Shown in pieces: positions 1 through 11,387 of a DNA stretch of 64,000 nucleotides. The position numbers and the translations under genes were made by a program. Each line of letters starts with the position of its first letter. Position 1 is the stretch's first letter. The stretch covers positions 10,376,436 through 10,440,435 of the forward strand of contig NC_134506.1 in the NCBI RefSeq assembly GCF_027942865.1, in the 5' to 3' direction. Source of the DNA: Odontesthes bonariensis. Taxonomy: Eukaryota > Chordata > Actinopteri > Atheriniformes > Atherinopsidae. Below the pieces are notes generated by a model. The model ran no database searches. It saw only the letters and a program-made list of their open reading frames with translations, and was not told where the DNA came from.

Positions 1-999
1 GGACTCAAAATCCAGGATCTCCTATCCTACCTTTAAGAACACCTTTTAAAGAGATTCTGTGCAAACTGAGTCTCCCAGCGAAAGAAAGATTAAGAGGTAA
101 AGGAGAGATCTAAGTGTCACCTTTAAAGAGTTTTTTGAACTGGGGATAAGTCAAGGACTTTTTAAACAGTTGGATTGACTGCTATAAATTGAACATCTCA
201 ACTTGATAATCTAATAGTGATTAGAATCTAACACTGGTCATTGGAAGGTTGGGGAGATCCTCTACATGGCAAATATTTGCTCTTCTCCCGCCCTCATCTT
301 GAGTAGAACCTAGCATAGCTTTATCAGCCCCCTCCCCCTGTTTTTCTAAACTGAGAGTGCTCTGGAGACGCTAACTGCTCATAAGAACTCTATCCAGATC
401 TATTGAAAAAATAAAAGAGAAAATGACTTAAGAATCATGCAATTGGGCTTTGGAAAGTGAAGCCATTGCAGGAGCGGCCAGAGGAGCAATAACTTTGTAA
501 GAAACATTGTGTGAAGAAAATTCTCTTCAGGTCATAATGATGTTGTCGGCATCAGTGTGCAGGTGTTCCCTAAGACTATAAATCAATCATTTATTAGACA
601 GTAAGACAGAGGTTCTAAGACAATTAGAATCTCTGTTAATATCACAGTTTATGTACCTTATGGTAAACACTGCTAATTAAACTAACGCTAACTTTAAGGT
701 AACATAGTCCACAACCTATGAGGTCACAGTGGGAAAATCCAATGTTTATGTACGTTTTTTGGAAAAAAACCTTCTGGGCCTCTTTTTCACCGAAAGTTAC
801 AGAACCATAAGCTAATTTGAAAATAAATGGGATCCCTTCACTTTGTGCACATGTAATTGTTTTTATTAAATTCTATATTGTGTGTACTTTATATATTGAA
901 TCTGTCTTATACAGATTGTTCTTTTAAATAAATGTTGCACATTAATACATTAGTTAACATTGTGTCAAACCTTGTCTGTGTGTGTATAACTGCGGCTAG
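1..999 (+). other. Intron of the left adhesion GPCR
   Basis: AT-rich sequence with no exon I can support. The next exon begins at 1000 in a phase that requires a preceding exon ending in one G, as seen in the paralogue at 26678. That exon must lie left of the window. Confidence 0.55.
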
Positions 1000-2086
1000 G
1001 GTTTCCTGCTGTTATTGTAGCAACCTCTTTGGGACTGAAAGACTTCAAACAATTCTACGGCGTTACCCACTTGTCTATGTCTGATACCAACCAAACCAAC
1101 GCAATGTAAGTACTTTTTGATTATTTTCCTCAATACCATGAGCAAAATGCATCTGAATATGCATTCATATGAACCCAAGTTTATCCATACTAAATTATGA
1201 TCTGATCTATCCAACAGCTGAGTTGCAGTTTGCTTCTTTTGTCGAGATCATGCATTATTTTTGTATGTTTTTTTTTAATTTTTAGAACAACATTTTGCAT
1301 TTCCTTCTCTTCCCAACTTTCTCTGCAAAAAAATGAATGTACTGGCTAGAGTTTTCAGCAGTATGATTATTTATGTTGCATGTTGGGAAACTCTGACATG
1401 TGTTTCTTTATTTAAAGTCTGCACTGGATAATATGAAAAGAGAGATTCTAGGGGTTTTACGGCAGACTGACTAACAGCAAAGATCAGACTTCTGTTGATC
1501 TCAATCTGAAATTCCCACTGTGTCTTACAGCTGCTGGATCACAGATGACTCCTTCTTCTATTCAGTGAACCTGGTATATTTTTCACTAATATTTATCTTT
1601 AACTCGGGCATATTGATGGCAGTTGCCTCTCGCATTTGTAAAATGAAACAAGTCTTGAAGAATAACTCAAAGTTTAAAGCTGAGACCAAAGGAAAGTCAT
1701 GGGGAGATGCGCAGAGGTTCAGTGCATCGTGCAAGAGTGGCCTCACTTTGCTGGGTATTACCAGCCTGATGGGGACCACCTGGGGCCTGGCATTCCTGGG
1801 ATCTGGATTTGTCAACTACCTGATCCTTTACCTTTTCTGCATCCTCAACTCCTTACAAGGTCTGATGTCAGTTTGTTTATTTGGTTTGACTTATGCTTGT
1901 ATGAAGGTTTTAACAATTTCTTATGTGTCTCACATCAGCCCTATCTCAACTATTCATGTGTCTCTGTGCCAAGGTTTCTCCATCTTCCTGTGGATCTGTC
2001 TCTCAACCAAGAAGCAGAGGAAGAGAGAGATGGAGGAAAAACTGTGTTCAACTCCTATGAGGACATCAGGAGTCAAATCAGAGTAG
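1000..2086 (+). CDS. Adhesion GPCR (ADGRG-like), 3' exons only
   Basis: Last three coding exons of a class B2 adhesion G-protein-coupled receptor; the start lies left of the window. Exon 1000-1105 encodes a TM5-type segment (FPAVIVATS) ending in NQTNA plus a split Ile codon. Exon 1531-1859 begins CWITDD and carries TM6 and TM7, with the family-typical WGLAFLG and FCILNSLQ. Exon 1974-2086 begins GFSIFLW and ends GVKSE-stop, a short basic cytoplasmic tail. Splice sites are consensus-like (tag/gg, at/gtaagt, cttacag/c, aag/gtctga). Phases match the complete paralogue at 21260-27643 exon for exon, which supports a tandem duplicate. The 114-nt last intron (1860-1973) has no in-frame stop, so its retention would add 38 residues. 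TM1-TM4 and the GAIN/GPS exons are not visible in 1-999. Subfamily placement (ADGRG1/3/5 group) is inferred from the 7TM sequence only. Confidence 0.85.
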
Positions 2087-2441
2087 ATGTATCTTTTTTT
2101 CCACTTCTCTGGATGGATCCATAATGGCCCCCGTTTGCATAAGCAGAGTAACAATAACCCTTTGATTGTGTTAGGTTGAAATTTTCTGTTCTGTAACTGT
2201 AAACGTTTTGTGAAACTTTTAGCATTTTCAATGTTATACATAAAATGCCTTTGAATATATAAATCTATTGTTCCATTTGGTCTGTTAACTTTACCTTGAA
2301 CTGTGACTCATGAAGTTATAAAACAGAAATTCTTTTATTTTATTTTATTCTATATTTAAAGAAAATGTAATGTCTATTGCTGTATAATATCATTAATTTT
2401 TTTTAAATTTATTTTTCAAATAATTTTTTTTTTTCACACAA

Positions 2442-2447
2442 AATAAA
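2442..2447 (+). terminator. Polyadenylation signal of left adhesion GPCR
   Basis: An AATAAA hexamer about 360 nt after the stop at 2084-2086, following an AT-rich 3' UTR. It is the best candidate for the transcript end. Confidence 0.45.
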
Positions 2448-3036
2448 AGTTTGTATGATTACATCAATGAAAACTATGTATCCAGAGTAAAATATGCTTA
2501 CCATGTTGGAAAAAAAGCCATTGTTATGATTGAACATTGTTTTTTTCTTTTGGCTCACAGTGACTGAGACAAGGAATCATTATGATATTTATTCTGATAA
2601 TCATTCTGATATCTCTTTTAGTTTTAATGTACAAGATTGTTGAAGTTTAACCTTTACAATATACACATATATGTACTTCATTTATGTATATTTCTCACTG
2701 AATATTGTGTGTACTCTTGTGTAGTACCTACTGCTTGAACTGCTGCCTGCTCCTCTGGGTTTATTTTCTGGATTGAATAAAGGTTAAAAAATAACCAAAG
2801 GTTGCTTTGAGAATGTAGATGTTTCCAGCTACTTTTCCATGAATAGTGTGACTTAACTCTGCTCTGAAAACTTTTTGTAGTTCATTTTCCACTGTTGTAG
2901 GAAAAGACAGAGAGATGTTACGCAAAACTTCCTCGAGTGTAGAGACAAGCTTGCAACCAACTCCGAGTATAGAAGTATTAACCATCACAATCGTGCTCTT
3001 GGTTTACAAAACACGCTCTCTACTTTGAAGTTAATT

Positions 3037-3746
3037 TAAAGGGGAAGTTAGTTGGTTTTTTTTTAAACCTGGACCTTATTCATGATAACATTTTGGTGAA
3101 AGTCAGCGTCTTTCGGACGCTATTCAGATCACTCGAGATCCGCGTATATCCATAGAACGGGAGTGTAGTGACTGTGAAAATAATGGAAAAAACTTTTGAC
3201 TTAAAGGTGACCAAACTAAAAATAAACATAACTCAAATAGTCACTTGACGCACTGTGGGTTTCTGGTTTACGCAGTACAAAAAGGTCCAAAACGTCAAAA
3301 AATGTAGATCATGGATTTATTCCAAGTTTGCAGGCAAAACCAAACATGCAAGCTTCACAGGATCCCTTCCTGCCTCTCCTGCTCTGATTCCCGCACATGC
3401 TCTTTCTGCCTGATTGCCTCACCTGTTCTCCCACTGATTGACTGGCTGAACAAAAAAATACAATTAAATTAATTACTAACCAATTAATCCCAAACAACTA
3501 AAATTAAACAAAAATACTAATTATCAACCAAAAACTAAGCAAATAATATAAAATAAATCTAAATTCTAAGACTTAAATAAAAATAGAGAAATAGCTCCTA
3601 CGGGGAGAGAACAGGACATTGACAATGCAGCCTCTAAATAAGGCATTATCTGTCTTTATTTCATCAATACTTTAAGACGAATGAATGACTGAACACGTAC
3701 TATTGCATTGTTAGTTCAGAGCTGCCGTGTTGTTGTTATTGGGGGC
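3037..3746 (-). repeat. Unclassified dispersed repeat, copy 1 (interrupted)
   Basis: The reverse complement matches 29240-29557 closely, including the AAAGGGGAAGTT end, a stretch reading GATAATGCCTTATTTAGAGG and a CAGCTCTGAACTAAC stretch. In this copy the two homologous parts (3037-3151 and 3600-3746) are separated by about 450 AT-rich bases that the other copy lacks. The class is unknown, and I see no coding capacity. Confidence 0.6.
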
Positions 3747-5113
3747 TTTCTACACCCAGTCACTTGGGATAAAGTTATCGCCGCGCGCCGCTGCAGCACA
3801 GCTTATTGACTCCGTGCTCTGTGACGGTCGGCTATCTGACACGGAGTTAAAAGTTATTTACTTATCAAGCAAATGAATTCAATGAAAATAAAAAAATCTA
3901 TGCATGTGTGTAGGCTACTTACTCAATCAAAAGTTAACCGTTTAATTAAGGGACACGGAAAAACGTCTCTACCACAGCTCTGTTGATCAAAGCAGAGAAA
4001 TCCTCGAGTGAGACAGTCATTTCTGGATACATCGAGATGTGTGTCTCCTGACCTCAAATCCCACTCGGAGCAATAAAGGCATTCCTCCTCCGTTAGCATC
4101 GGTAAGCATCGTCCACAAGAACACCACCAGTTTCCATCGATTTGCGGACGTGCAGCAGTCTGTTATTCTCTGGCCAGCTGTTCCTCTCTCTGCTTCTGCA
4201 TCCTCCTTTCCAGGAGCTCCTCTATGGGATCAAATAATGGTCAGAAAGATTTTGCACTCGTACAGTGATGTTTACATGTGCAACAAAGTTTTGAAGTTGT
4301 AAAAACATTTTGTGTACTGTAACAAAACTGGCTAGCATATATAGCCAGTTACACAATTAAGTCTAGTCGGCCACTATAATCATGACAATTATTATTTTTT
4401 ACAGCCTACAGGGTATACATTTTATTTTTCATTTTGATACAGTTAAATGTTATTCTAACAGACTGCCAATAATGCCAAACTGAACCACATTCATTAAAGT
4501 CGTGATTTGCTCTGCTTGTACTGATAATATTAATAACCACAAATTACTCTGATCACCGTCGATTTCATTGCACCAAGTGAGAGAAACTCCTCCGCGGCCC
4601 GACATGCGGTGTGTGTGTGCTCGCTCAGCGGACTCAGCTTCACCGTCTACAAGCACGTTAATTTTGACTTTCAACCGAGTTATCTCGGGGTCTTGATCCA
4701 ATCGCGAGTAATCCGATCCAATTTCTTGTACGATTATGGTGTCTACATCCATTTAATAACTCAATCTTATTGTAATTTAGCCAATAATCCGATCCTTTCA
4801 GTGCCATGTAACCCCACTGAGTGTGGAGGCGACAGAGATCACCAGATGCTTCTTTTGTCACTATAAAAACCGTACATCTTTACTTACCCAGGCTGTCCAC
4901 TGCAAACATTCGTCAGTTTAATCCGTGAGTATCAAAAAGACAGACGCCAAAAGAAAGCCTAAGCGCATTGCATCGTTTACCCAAAAACGTTAATCCAGTC
5001 TTTCAATTAGCTCTACCTGCGAGACATGAGAATGTATTTTCATTCATCCATTTCACCAGTGTTGTGGCTATGGTGTAACCTAACAACCAACACCCCCCCC
5101 CCCCCCCCTATAG
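3747..5113. other. Intergenic, no gene recognised
   Basis: Nothing coding is supported. There is a 16-base C run just before 5109. The stretch around 4560-4840 (with AATCCGATCC-type words) resembles degraded fish MITE sequence, but I could not define ends or target duplications. Confidence 0.4.
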
Positions 5114-7509
5114 TTGAGGCAGCAATCCGCAACTTCATTGATATTTTGTCAAATTCGTGGACACAAGCTGCACCACATCAAGGAGCCAGGCAAGGGTATG
5201 ATGAGATGGGCATGAGTATAATTTATTTATTGCTCAGTATTGTTAACATTTCTAATTATAAACTTAGAACATGTCCAATTAAGGCAGATTAGGGACATTA
5301 GAAGTGCTGGCCAGAGGATCTGTACAAAGAAATAACAGAATGATGTTTGCAAAGTCCAGCTCTTTTTGGTCTGACAGGAAGCCGTGTTCAAGTGGCAGCA
5401 GAAAAAGTAAAATAACTTCAGAAAAAAATACATACAAGGACAAATAACTTCAAACACAAATTTTGAATGTTGCCATTAGAACGGTGTTAACTCTGCATGG
5501 AAGGTGGAGTGTGTGACTTATTGTACAATGTCTTTCAGTATAATTTCATGTTATCCTTAGTTCCAGCCTCCAGCCACAAGTCCTCATGCAGCCACCAGTC
5601 CTCATGCAGCCACCAGTCCTCATGCAGCCACCAGTCCTCATGCAGCCTCCAGTCCTCATGCAGCCACCAGTCCTCATGCAGCCTCCAGTCCTCATGCAGC
5701 CACCAGTCCTCATGCAGCCACCACTCCTCATGCAGCCTCCAGTCCTCGTGCAGCCACCAGTCGTCATGCAGCCACCAGTCCTCATGCAGTCTCCAGTCCT
5801 CATGCAGCCACCAGTCCTCATGCAGCCACCAGTCCTCATGCAGCCTCCAGTCCTCGTGCAGCCACCAGTCCTCATGCAGCCACCAGTCCTCATGCAGTCT
5901 CCAGTCCTCATGCAGCCACCAGTCCTCATGCAGCCACCAGTCCTCATGCAGCCACCAGTCCACCAGTCCTCATGCGGCCACCAGTCCTCATGCAGCCACC
6001 AGTCCACCAGTCCTCATGCGGCCACCAGTCCTCATGCAGCCACCAGTCCTCATGCGGCCACCAGTTCTCATGCGGCCACCAGTCCTCATGCGGCCACCAG
6101 TCCTCATGCGGCCACCAGTCCTCATGCGGCCACCAGTTCTCATGCGGCCACCAGTCCTCATGCGGCCACCAGTCCTCATGCAGCCACCAGTCCACCAGTC
6201 CTCATGCGGCCACCAGTCCTCATGCAGCCACCAGTCCACCAGTCCTCATGCGGCCACCAGTCCTCATGCGGCCACCAGTTCTCATGCGGCCACCAGTCCT
6301 CATGCGGCCACCAGTTCTCATGCGGCCACCAGTTCTCATGCGGCCACCAGTCCTCATGCGGCCACCAGTCCTCATGCAGCCACCAGTCCACCAGTCCTCA
6401 TGCGGCCACCAGTCCTCATGCAGCCACCAGTCCACCAGTCCTCATGCGGCCACCAGTTCTCATGCGGCCACCAGTCCTCATGCGGCCACCAGTCCTCATG
6501 CGGCCACCAGTTCTCATGCGGCCACCAGTTCTCATGCGGCCACCAGTTCTCATGCAGCCACCAGTCCTCATGCAGCCACCAGTCCTCATGCAGCCACCAG
6601 TTCTCATGCAGCCTCCAGTCCTCATGCGGCCACCAGTCCTCATGCAGCCACCAGTCCTCATGCGGCCACCAGTCCTCATGCAGCCACCAGTCCTCATGCA
6701 GCCACCAGGGCAACAACCAGCAGCTTCAAATATTGGAAGAGAAATGCAAGGTATGACATATGTACAGATTATCCATCGGTTGTTACGGTTAGTAATGTTT
6801 GTGCACATATTTGTGTTATTCATTTTTCATACCCTATGATAACATAAGTTATCACTGTGAATAGTTTAATAGAAATAACATAATTTGTCTTCCTATTATC
6901 GTTTTTGACCATATGGGATCATTTTCATAATGTTACAGTGATTATAGTATTTAATATAGCTTATTTAATTTCTTTAATAGATCACTTCCAGCATTGTTCC
7001 AAATGAGGAGGGGCAGAGGAAAGAGGCCTTTGCCAAGTATCACAATTCCAGTTGGCAAACAGCTGGAATTTAATTTCTGTCTGTTACCAGAAACAACTGA
7101 TAGGACTCCAAAAGATGAGTCCAGGCTCCTAAGGGCTGGATTTGGAAAATGCACCATAAGCATTAATGACAATGCTGACCACACAGAGGTATTACATTTG
7201 CATATTTGTAGTTAAGTATGTTAAGTATGATGCTATGCTGCTTGACCTGAAGGCCAAAATTTACAAATGATGAGTGTTAACTCAGATCATGTCACAATCA
7301 TCATAATTACAGCTTGGAAAAGCATCAACTGCCCCCATGAGGCCGCAACCCTCTTCAGAAACAATCTTTGCGGGCAAAGGAGTTACAACACCCAATCCAG
7401 GCAAGTGTAGATATCCGAGAAGACAAAACAACCCAAAGTAGGGAAATACTTGCCTTCTACAAAAGTCCACAGGTTGACTGGGCAGGACCGCTACACTGTA
7501 TTTTAGAAG
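5114..7509 (+). pseudogene. HECT E3-like (fish G2E3-like) gene fragment with VNTR exon
   Basis: A chain of candidate exons resembles the fish-expanded 'G2/M phase-specific E3 ubiquitin ligase-like' family. Exon 5114-5195 encodes VEAAIRNFIDILSNSW after a poly-C/TATAG acceptor. Exon 5561-6750 contains the 18-bp minisatellite and ends PPGQQPAASNIGREMQ. Exon 6992-7188 encodes LFQMRRGRGKRPLPSITIPV and onward to DNADHTE. Exon 7313-7509 contains ILAFYKSPQVDWAGPLHCIL, the region that precedes the HECT lobe in that family. The phases of the first three exons join without a break. The fourth shows a frame change near 7400, and no HECT catalytic Cys region was found downstream, so I call it a decayed or partial gene. 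A short acidic exon-like stretch at about 8210-8312 (EDSDDEEEDSYPL) may also belong. Family assignment is from memory of conserved wording, not a search. Confidence 0.45.
5563..6709 (+). repeat. 18-bp minisatellite (VNTR), about 63 units
   Basis: Tandem copies of an 18-base unit, AGTCCTCATGCAGCCACC. Variants are zoned. CAGCCTCC forms lie mostly in the first 330 bases. GCGGCCACC forms run from about 5970 to 6670. TTCTCATG forms occur only after about 6060. Six 8-base extra pieces (AGTCCACC) occur as three pairs spaced 44 bases apart (near 5956/6000, 6187/6231 and 6384/6428), which implies higher-order duplication. The unit has no stop in any plus frame and in only one minus frame. Confidence 0.95.
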
Positions 7510-8926
7510 GTAAGGATAATATTGACTTTTTACTCAGACATAATGTTACTTACATTATATGTGCAAAAGTGTGAGGTGAGGATTTTTGTGCTGTAAACAC
7601 TGCCCACGATAGCAATATTTACTTTTACTTTCTGAACTTGCTGATTGTTTGTATAATTACTTAAAAAAGTACAAGCCACATGATATGGAGAATATTTGCA
7701 TGTTTGCTTCAGCTGGCAAAGTCAGCCAATTCTGCCTTGTTCAGTACCAAATTTATCAATGAGATGTATATTTTTTTTTCAACGTTATGTATGATATTTT
7801 AAAAAGTGCATTGTGTTTGTATTAACCTGTCTTTACAGCCCTCCCATTTAACAGAAGATCAGTGAGATCAGTGAGATCAGAGCCTCCGAGCCGGTGTTCC
7901 AGCGCAGCGACACAAACACGCCCCATAACCTGTAATCTCTTGTTTATGACAGATTAAACTGCACAAATATACACGTCATAACATCATATATATAACGTTA
8001 TCTACCGCTCTATTGAATGATTTCGGCTTCATAGTAAACAAATGCACAGGAAGAGGGTTGGCAAGACAAGAAAAGCGACCGGACTTATATAGTTCCTCTT
8101 TAACCAACATCTGAGACATTATGAAAGTAAAAGAAAAGGTAAACTCCAGAAACTTGTCATATTTAAAGTGTGTTTAATTGCTTATCCCGTTTGGGTATCT
8201 TGTGGCATATTGTACGTCCTGGTGAGGACAGTGATGACGAAGAAGAGGACTCATACCCACTGACCATCCGGAACCAGACAGTGGGATTTCTAAAGAAGCT
8301 CATTGAAACAAGTAAATTTGAGATGATGCTGATAATTGTGATATGATATTCAAAACAAATGTTTGTGTTGGGACTGCATTTTGTGATGATTGTGTTAATA
8401 TTAACAGAAATGTGACACAGTTTCACAACAAAACTTACAAATCCGGTGATCCCATCAAACACATGTTTAAAACCACACTAATACTCATTTTAACGCATTA
8501 CAAAATTCTGGATTGGGTGGGAAATTCCTGCTGGGGAAATGAAGATCAAAGTTGTGGAGGGGGAGTTCCTGAAGTCTTTCGACATGTTTTGCAACATTGC
8601 AAGTTCCTGGGCACTTCCACAACCACGAAGACTTTTCAAAGCACGTAGCTGAGCTGCATTGCAACGTATGTTACAGGCTTTGGTCTTGTGTAGACAGCTA
8701 TCCATCACGTTTGCATCTATTTCTCAAAGTTTCTACTGTATGTTGCAAATTGTTGTTTTATGTAACAGCTTCACTGATGTGTTGGGTTTATAGCTGCAAA
8801 TGGTGCACTATTAAATAAAACGTGCCACTTTGAATGAATAAAACCAAGGTGAAACATCTGTGTCCACAAAAACGTAATACACTTTAACACGGTAGTCGTC
8901 TTGCAAAGTAGGGAACGTGTGGTCAG
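7510..8926. other. Intergenic, possible decayed exons
   Basis: No complete gene. An acidic open stretch at about 8210-8312 and another open stretch at about 8530-8648 lie beside plausible splice sites. They could be remains of the HECT-like gene to the left, but neither has a recognisable domain. Confidence 0.3.
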
Positions 8927-11041
8927 CAGTACGGGTGTGCCAAAATATCGATACTAAGAAATATCGCAATATTTTGTCTTGCGGGACATTATCGATACAC
9001 TGGCGGCAAATATCGATATTTAAACAAGCCGCACACACAGCCGCTCTAAATAGATTCTCTCACAAAACCCTGCCACAATTTTGATTTACAGTATCACTAC
9101 TTCAAGCGTCCACATGATGGCGCTTAGCATGAATGAGAGTGGGTGAAGTCGACAGCGGTAGAGAAGAAGAAGGAGAAAATGGCATAAGAAAAGAAGGCAA
9201 TGGCGCAAGGAGGGCTACCAAATCAAACACTGTAGAAAGATGCACCGTCAAATTTTAAATCTATAGTCTGGGCCCCACTTCAGCTTTTACTGTACTGAAA
9301 ATGGAACAACACTTGATAAAGATTTTGCAATCTGCAAGAACTGTCTTACGAAGGTCAAGTACACGGGCAACACAACGAACATGCATAGCCACCTGGTCCG
9401 CGGACGACTAACGACGCTAATGCTAACGCTTCTGTAAGCCAGCCTACAATCTATAACGTATTCAAAGCAAAGCTTCATTCTGTAGCCCCCAGGGCTGCGA
9501 GTATTGCCAAGTCCATTGCTTTCTTTATTTGTAAAGATCTTCGACCATATAGTGTAGTCGAAAATTAAGGCTTCCGCCGAATGCTACTTAGACTGGAACC
9601 AAGATATGACATACCCTGTCGAAAATACTTCACTGAAAAAGCTATCCCTGCGTTGTACGCAGAGACGAAAGCAAAAGTGGAAAATGCACTTCACTCTGCA
9701 GAGACTTGCACTTACATGCGATGCGTGGACTTCCAGGGCCACAGAGTCTTTTGTGACAATCACTGCTCATTTTATTCATGAATGGGAACTACAGTCCTAA
9801 GTTATCCAGAGTCGAGTGATGTCCGAGTCTCACACTGGTGCTAACATGGCAGAAGTCATATGGAAGGCTACGGCGGAGCGGAAGCTTACAGGGAAAGATC
9901 CAGTGGTGGTCACCGACAACGCATCTAATATTCAATTTCAATTCAATTCATTTTTATATATACAAATGTCATCTCAAGGCACTTAGATAATAAAGTCCAA
10001 TTCAAGCCAATTGGAATTCAATTAATTGTAATCATAATTATTCATAAAATAATCCAATTCATTCATATAGAGCCAATTTAAAAACTATTTCCTAGCTAAG
10101 GAAACCAACAGATTGCACTGAAACTTTTTTTTTCGGTCCAATCTCCCGTCCTGAGCGTGCCTGAGGCGACTGTGGAAAGAAAAAACTCCCTTTGAACAGG
10201 AAGAAACCTCTGGCAGAACCAGACTCAGGAAGGGTGGCCATCCGCCTCGACCAGCTGGGGTTTGAGAAGCCAGAAAGGGGGGGGGCACTGTAACACCATT
10301 CAAAGGATACCTGTTGGAACAGGGAAACACGAGTTAATGACCACAATAATGTCGCATATACATAATGTCATTTGAGAAATTGAACAGGGGAAAAAGAGAG
10401 TAAAGTGAGGAAAGGTGTGACAGATGAGGCCCCCCAGCAGTCTAGGCCTATAGCAGCTTAACTCTGGGATGTTTCAGAATCACTTGAGCCATCCCTAACT
10501 ATAAGCTTTATCAAAAAGGAAACTTTTAAGCCTGGTCTTAAAAGTTGAAAGGGTGTCTGCTTCCCGGACATATACTGGCAACTTATTCCACAAGAGAGGG
10601 GCCTGATAACTGAAGGCTCTGCCTCCCATTCTACTTTTAGAAACTCTGGGAACCTCAAGTAAACCTGCAGTTTGGGAACGAAGTGCTCTGTTAGGAAAAT
10701 ATCTAACAATGAGATATGATAAGATATGATGGAGCTCGGTCATTAAGAGCTTTATATGTGAGGAGAAGAATCTTAAATTCTAATATGACTGTTGCTGTTG
10801 AGCTGACTGGATACAAACACATTCAGTGTTTTGCACATGTGCTTAACCTCGCTTCACAGCGTGCCCTGAAAGCGACAGCTGTTGCTCGACTCATTGCGAG
10901 GGCCAAGAGGATTTTCATGTTCTTCCACAGAAGCACCACAGCCGCTGATGCACTGAAGAGAATCCAAAGAATGCTTGGACTGCCACATCACAAGCTCATC
11001 ACAGATGTTGCTGTGCGGTGGAACATGTTGCTGATAGCGTA
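8927..11041 (+). mobile_element. hAT-family transposon relic, split by an L2 LINE
   Basis: The left end reads CAGTACGGGTGTGCC followed by ATCGATA-rich sequence typical of fish ZBED/hAT elements. Decayed transposase follows. A BED-type finger at about 9330-9400 shows CKNC and MHSHL. Then come EKAIPALYAETK, a VVTDNASN motif (9908-9930) and, after the insertion, YKHIQCFAHVLNLASQ and LITDVAVRWN, the RNase-H-fold conserved blocks of hAT transposases. Frameshifts and stops break the frame, and the right end was not found. An L2 copy interrupts it between DNASN and MTVAVEL. Confidence 0.75.
9932..10778 (-). mobile_element. 5'-truncated L2-type LINE (family A), inside hAT relic
   Basis: On the minus strand this is the last part of ORF2 ([20 protein letters not shown], ending FLFDKAYS) plus the 3' UTR and the AATTG-type tail, homologous to the intact element ending at 60365. 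It is flanked by TCTAATAT at 9924-9931 and 10779-10786, part of which may be microhomology. Removing the insert restores the hAT reading DNASNMTVAVE. Confidence 0.9.
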
Positions 11042-11159
11042 ACATTTTTGTATTCAAATCTTTGTGTGTATCTGTTTTGTGTGTACATCATTAGATAAAA
11101 TTTTAATAATGTTGGGATTGTGAATGAATGATAGCTTGAAATATGCTCATGATTTTAAC

Positions 11160-11277
11160 AGGGCTCTCTAGACTAACTCTTTGCACTGGTCGCACATTCC
11201 TCAGATTTTTTTTTTTTGTCGCATCATTGAGAAATTAGATCACATGTGCGACCTAATTGGTCACACTCTAGAGCCCT
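11160..11277. mobile_element. Short inverted-repeat MITE
   Basis: About 118 bases bounded by CAGGGCTCTCTAGACTAACTC and, at the other end, the inverse of CAGGGCTCTAGAGTGTGAC. The CAGGGCTCT termini are hAT-like. It lies just right of the hAT relic. No convincing 8-bp duplication is visible; the flanks share only TTTAA. Confidence 0.5.
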
Positions 11278-11387
11278 GTTTAATATTACCTCATTATTTT
11301 TTTAAAGTTCTATGCAGTTCTGTTCCTGCATTAAGGCATAGGCAAGTTCAATTTTGATAGGTTGCAAAATATAAATTGGATATAATG

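Noticed and set aside
5563-6709. CRISPR-like regular array
   Set aside because: There are no unique spacers between repeats, the units are directly adjacent and the context is eukaryotic. It is a minisatellite.
5497-6839. Several long overlapping open frames on both strands (up to about 420 codons)
   Set aside because: They arise because the 18-base repeat unit lacks stops in five frames. None is counted as a separate gene; only the frame that joins neighbouring exons is discussed.
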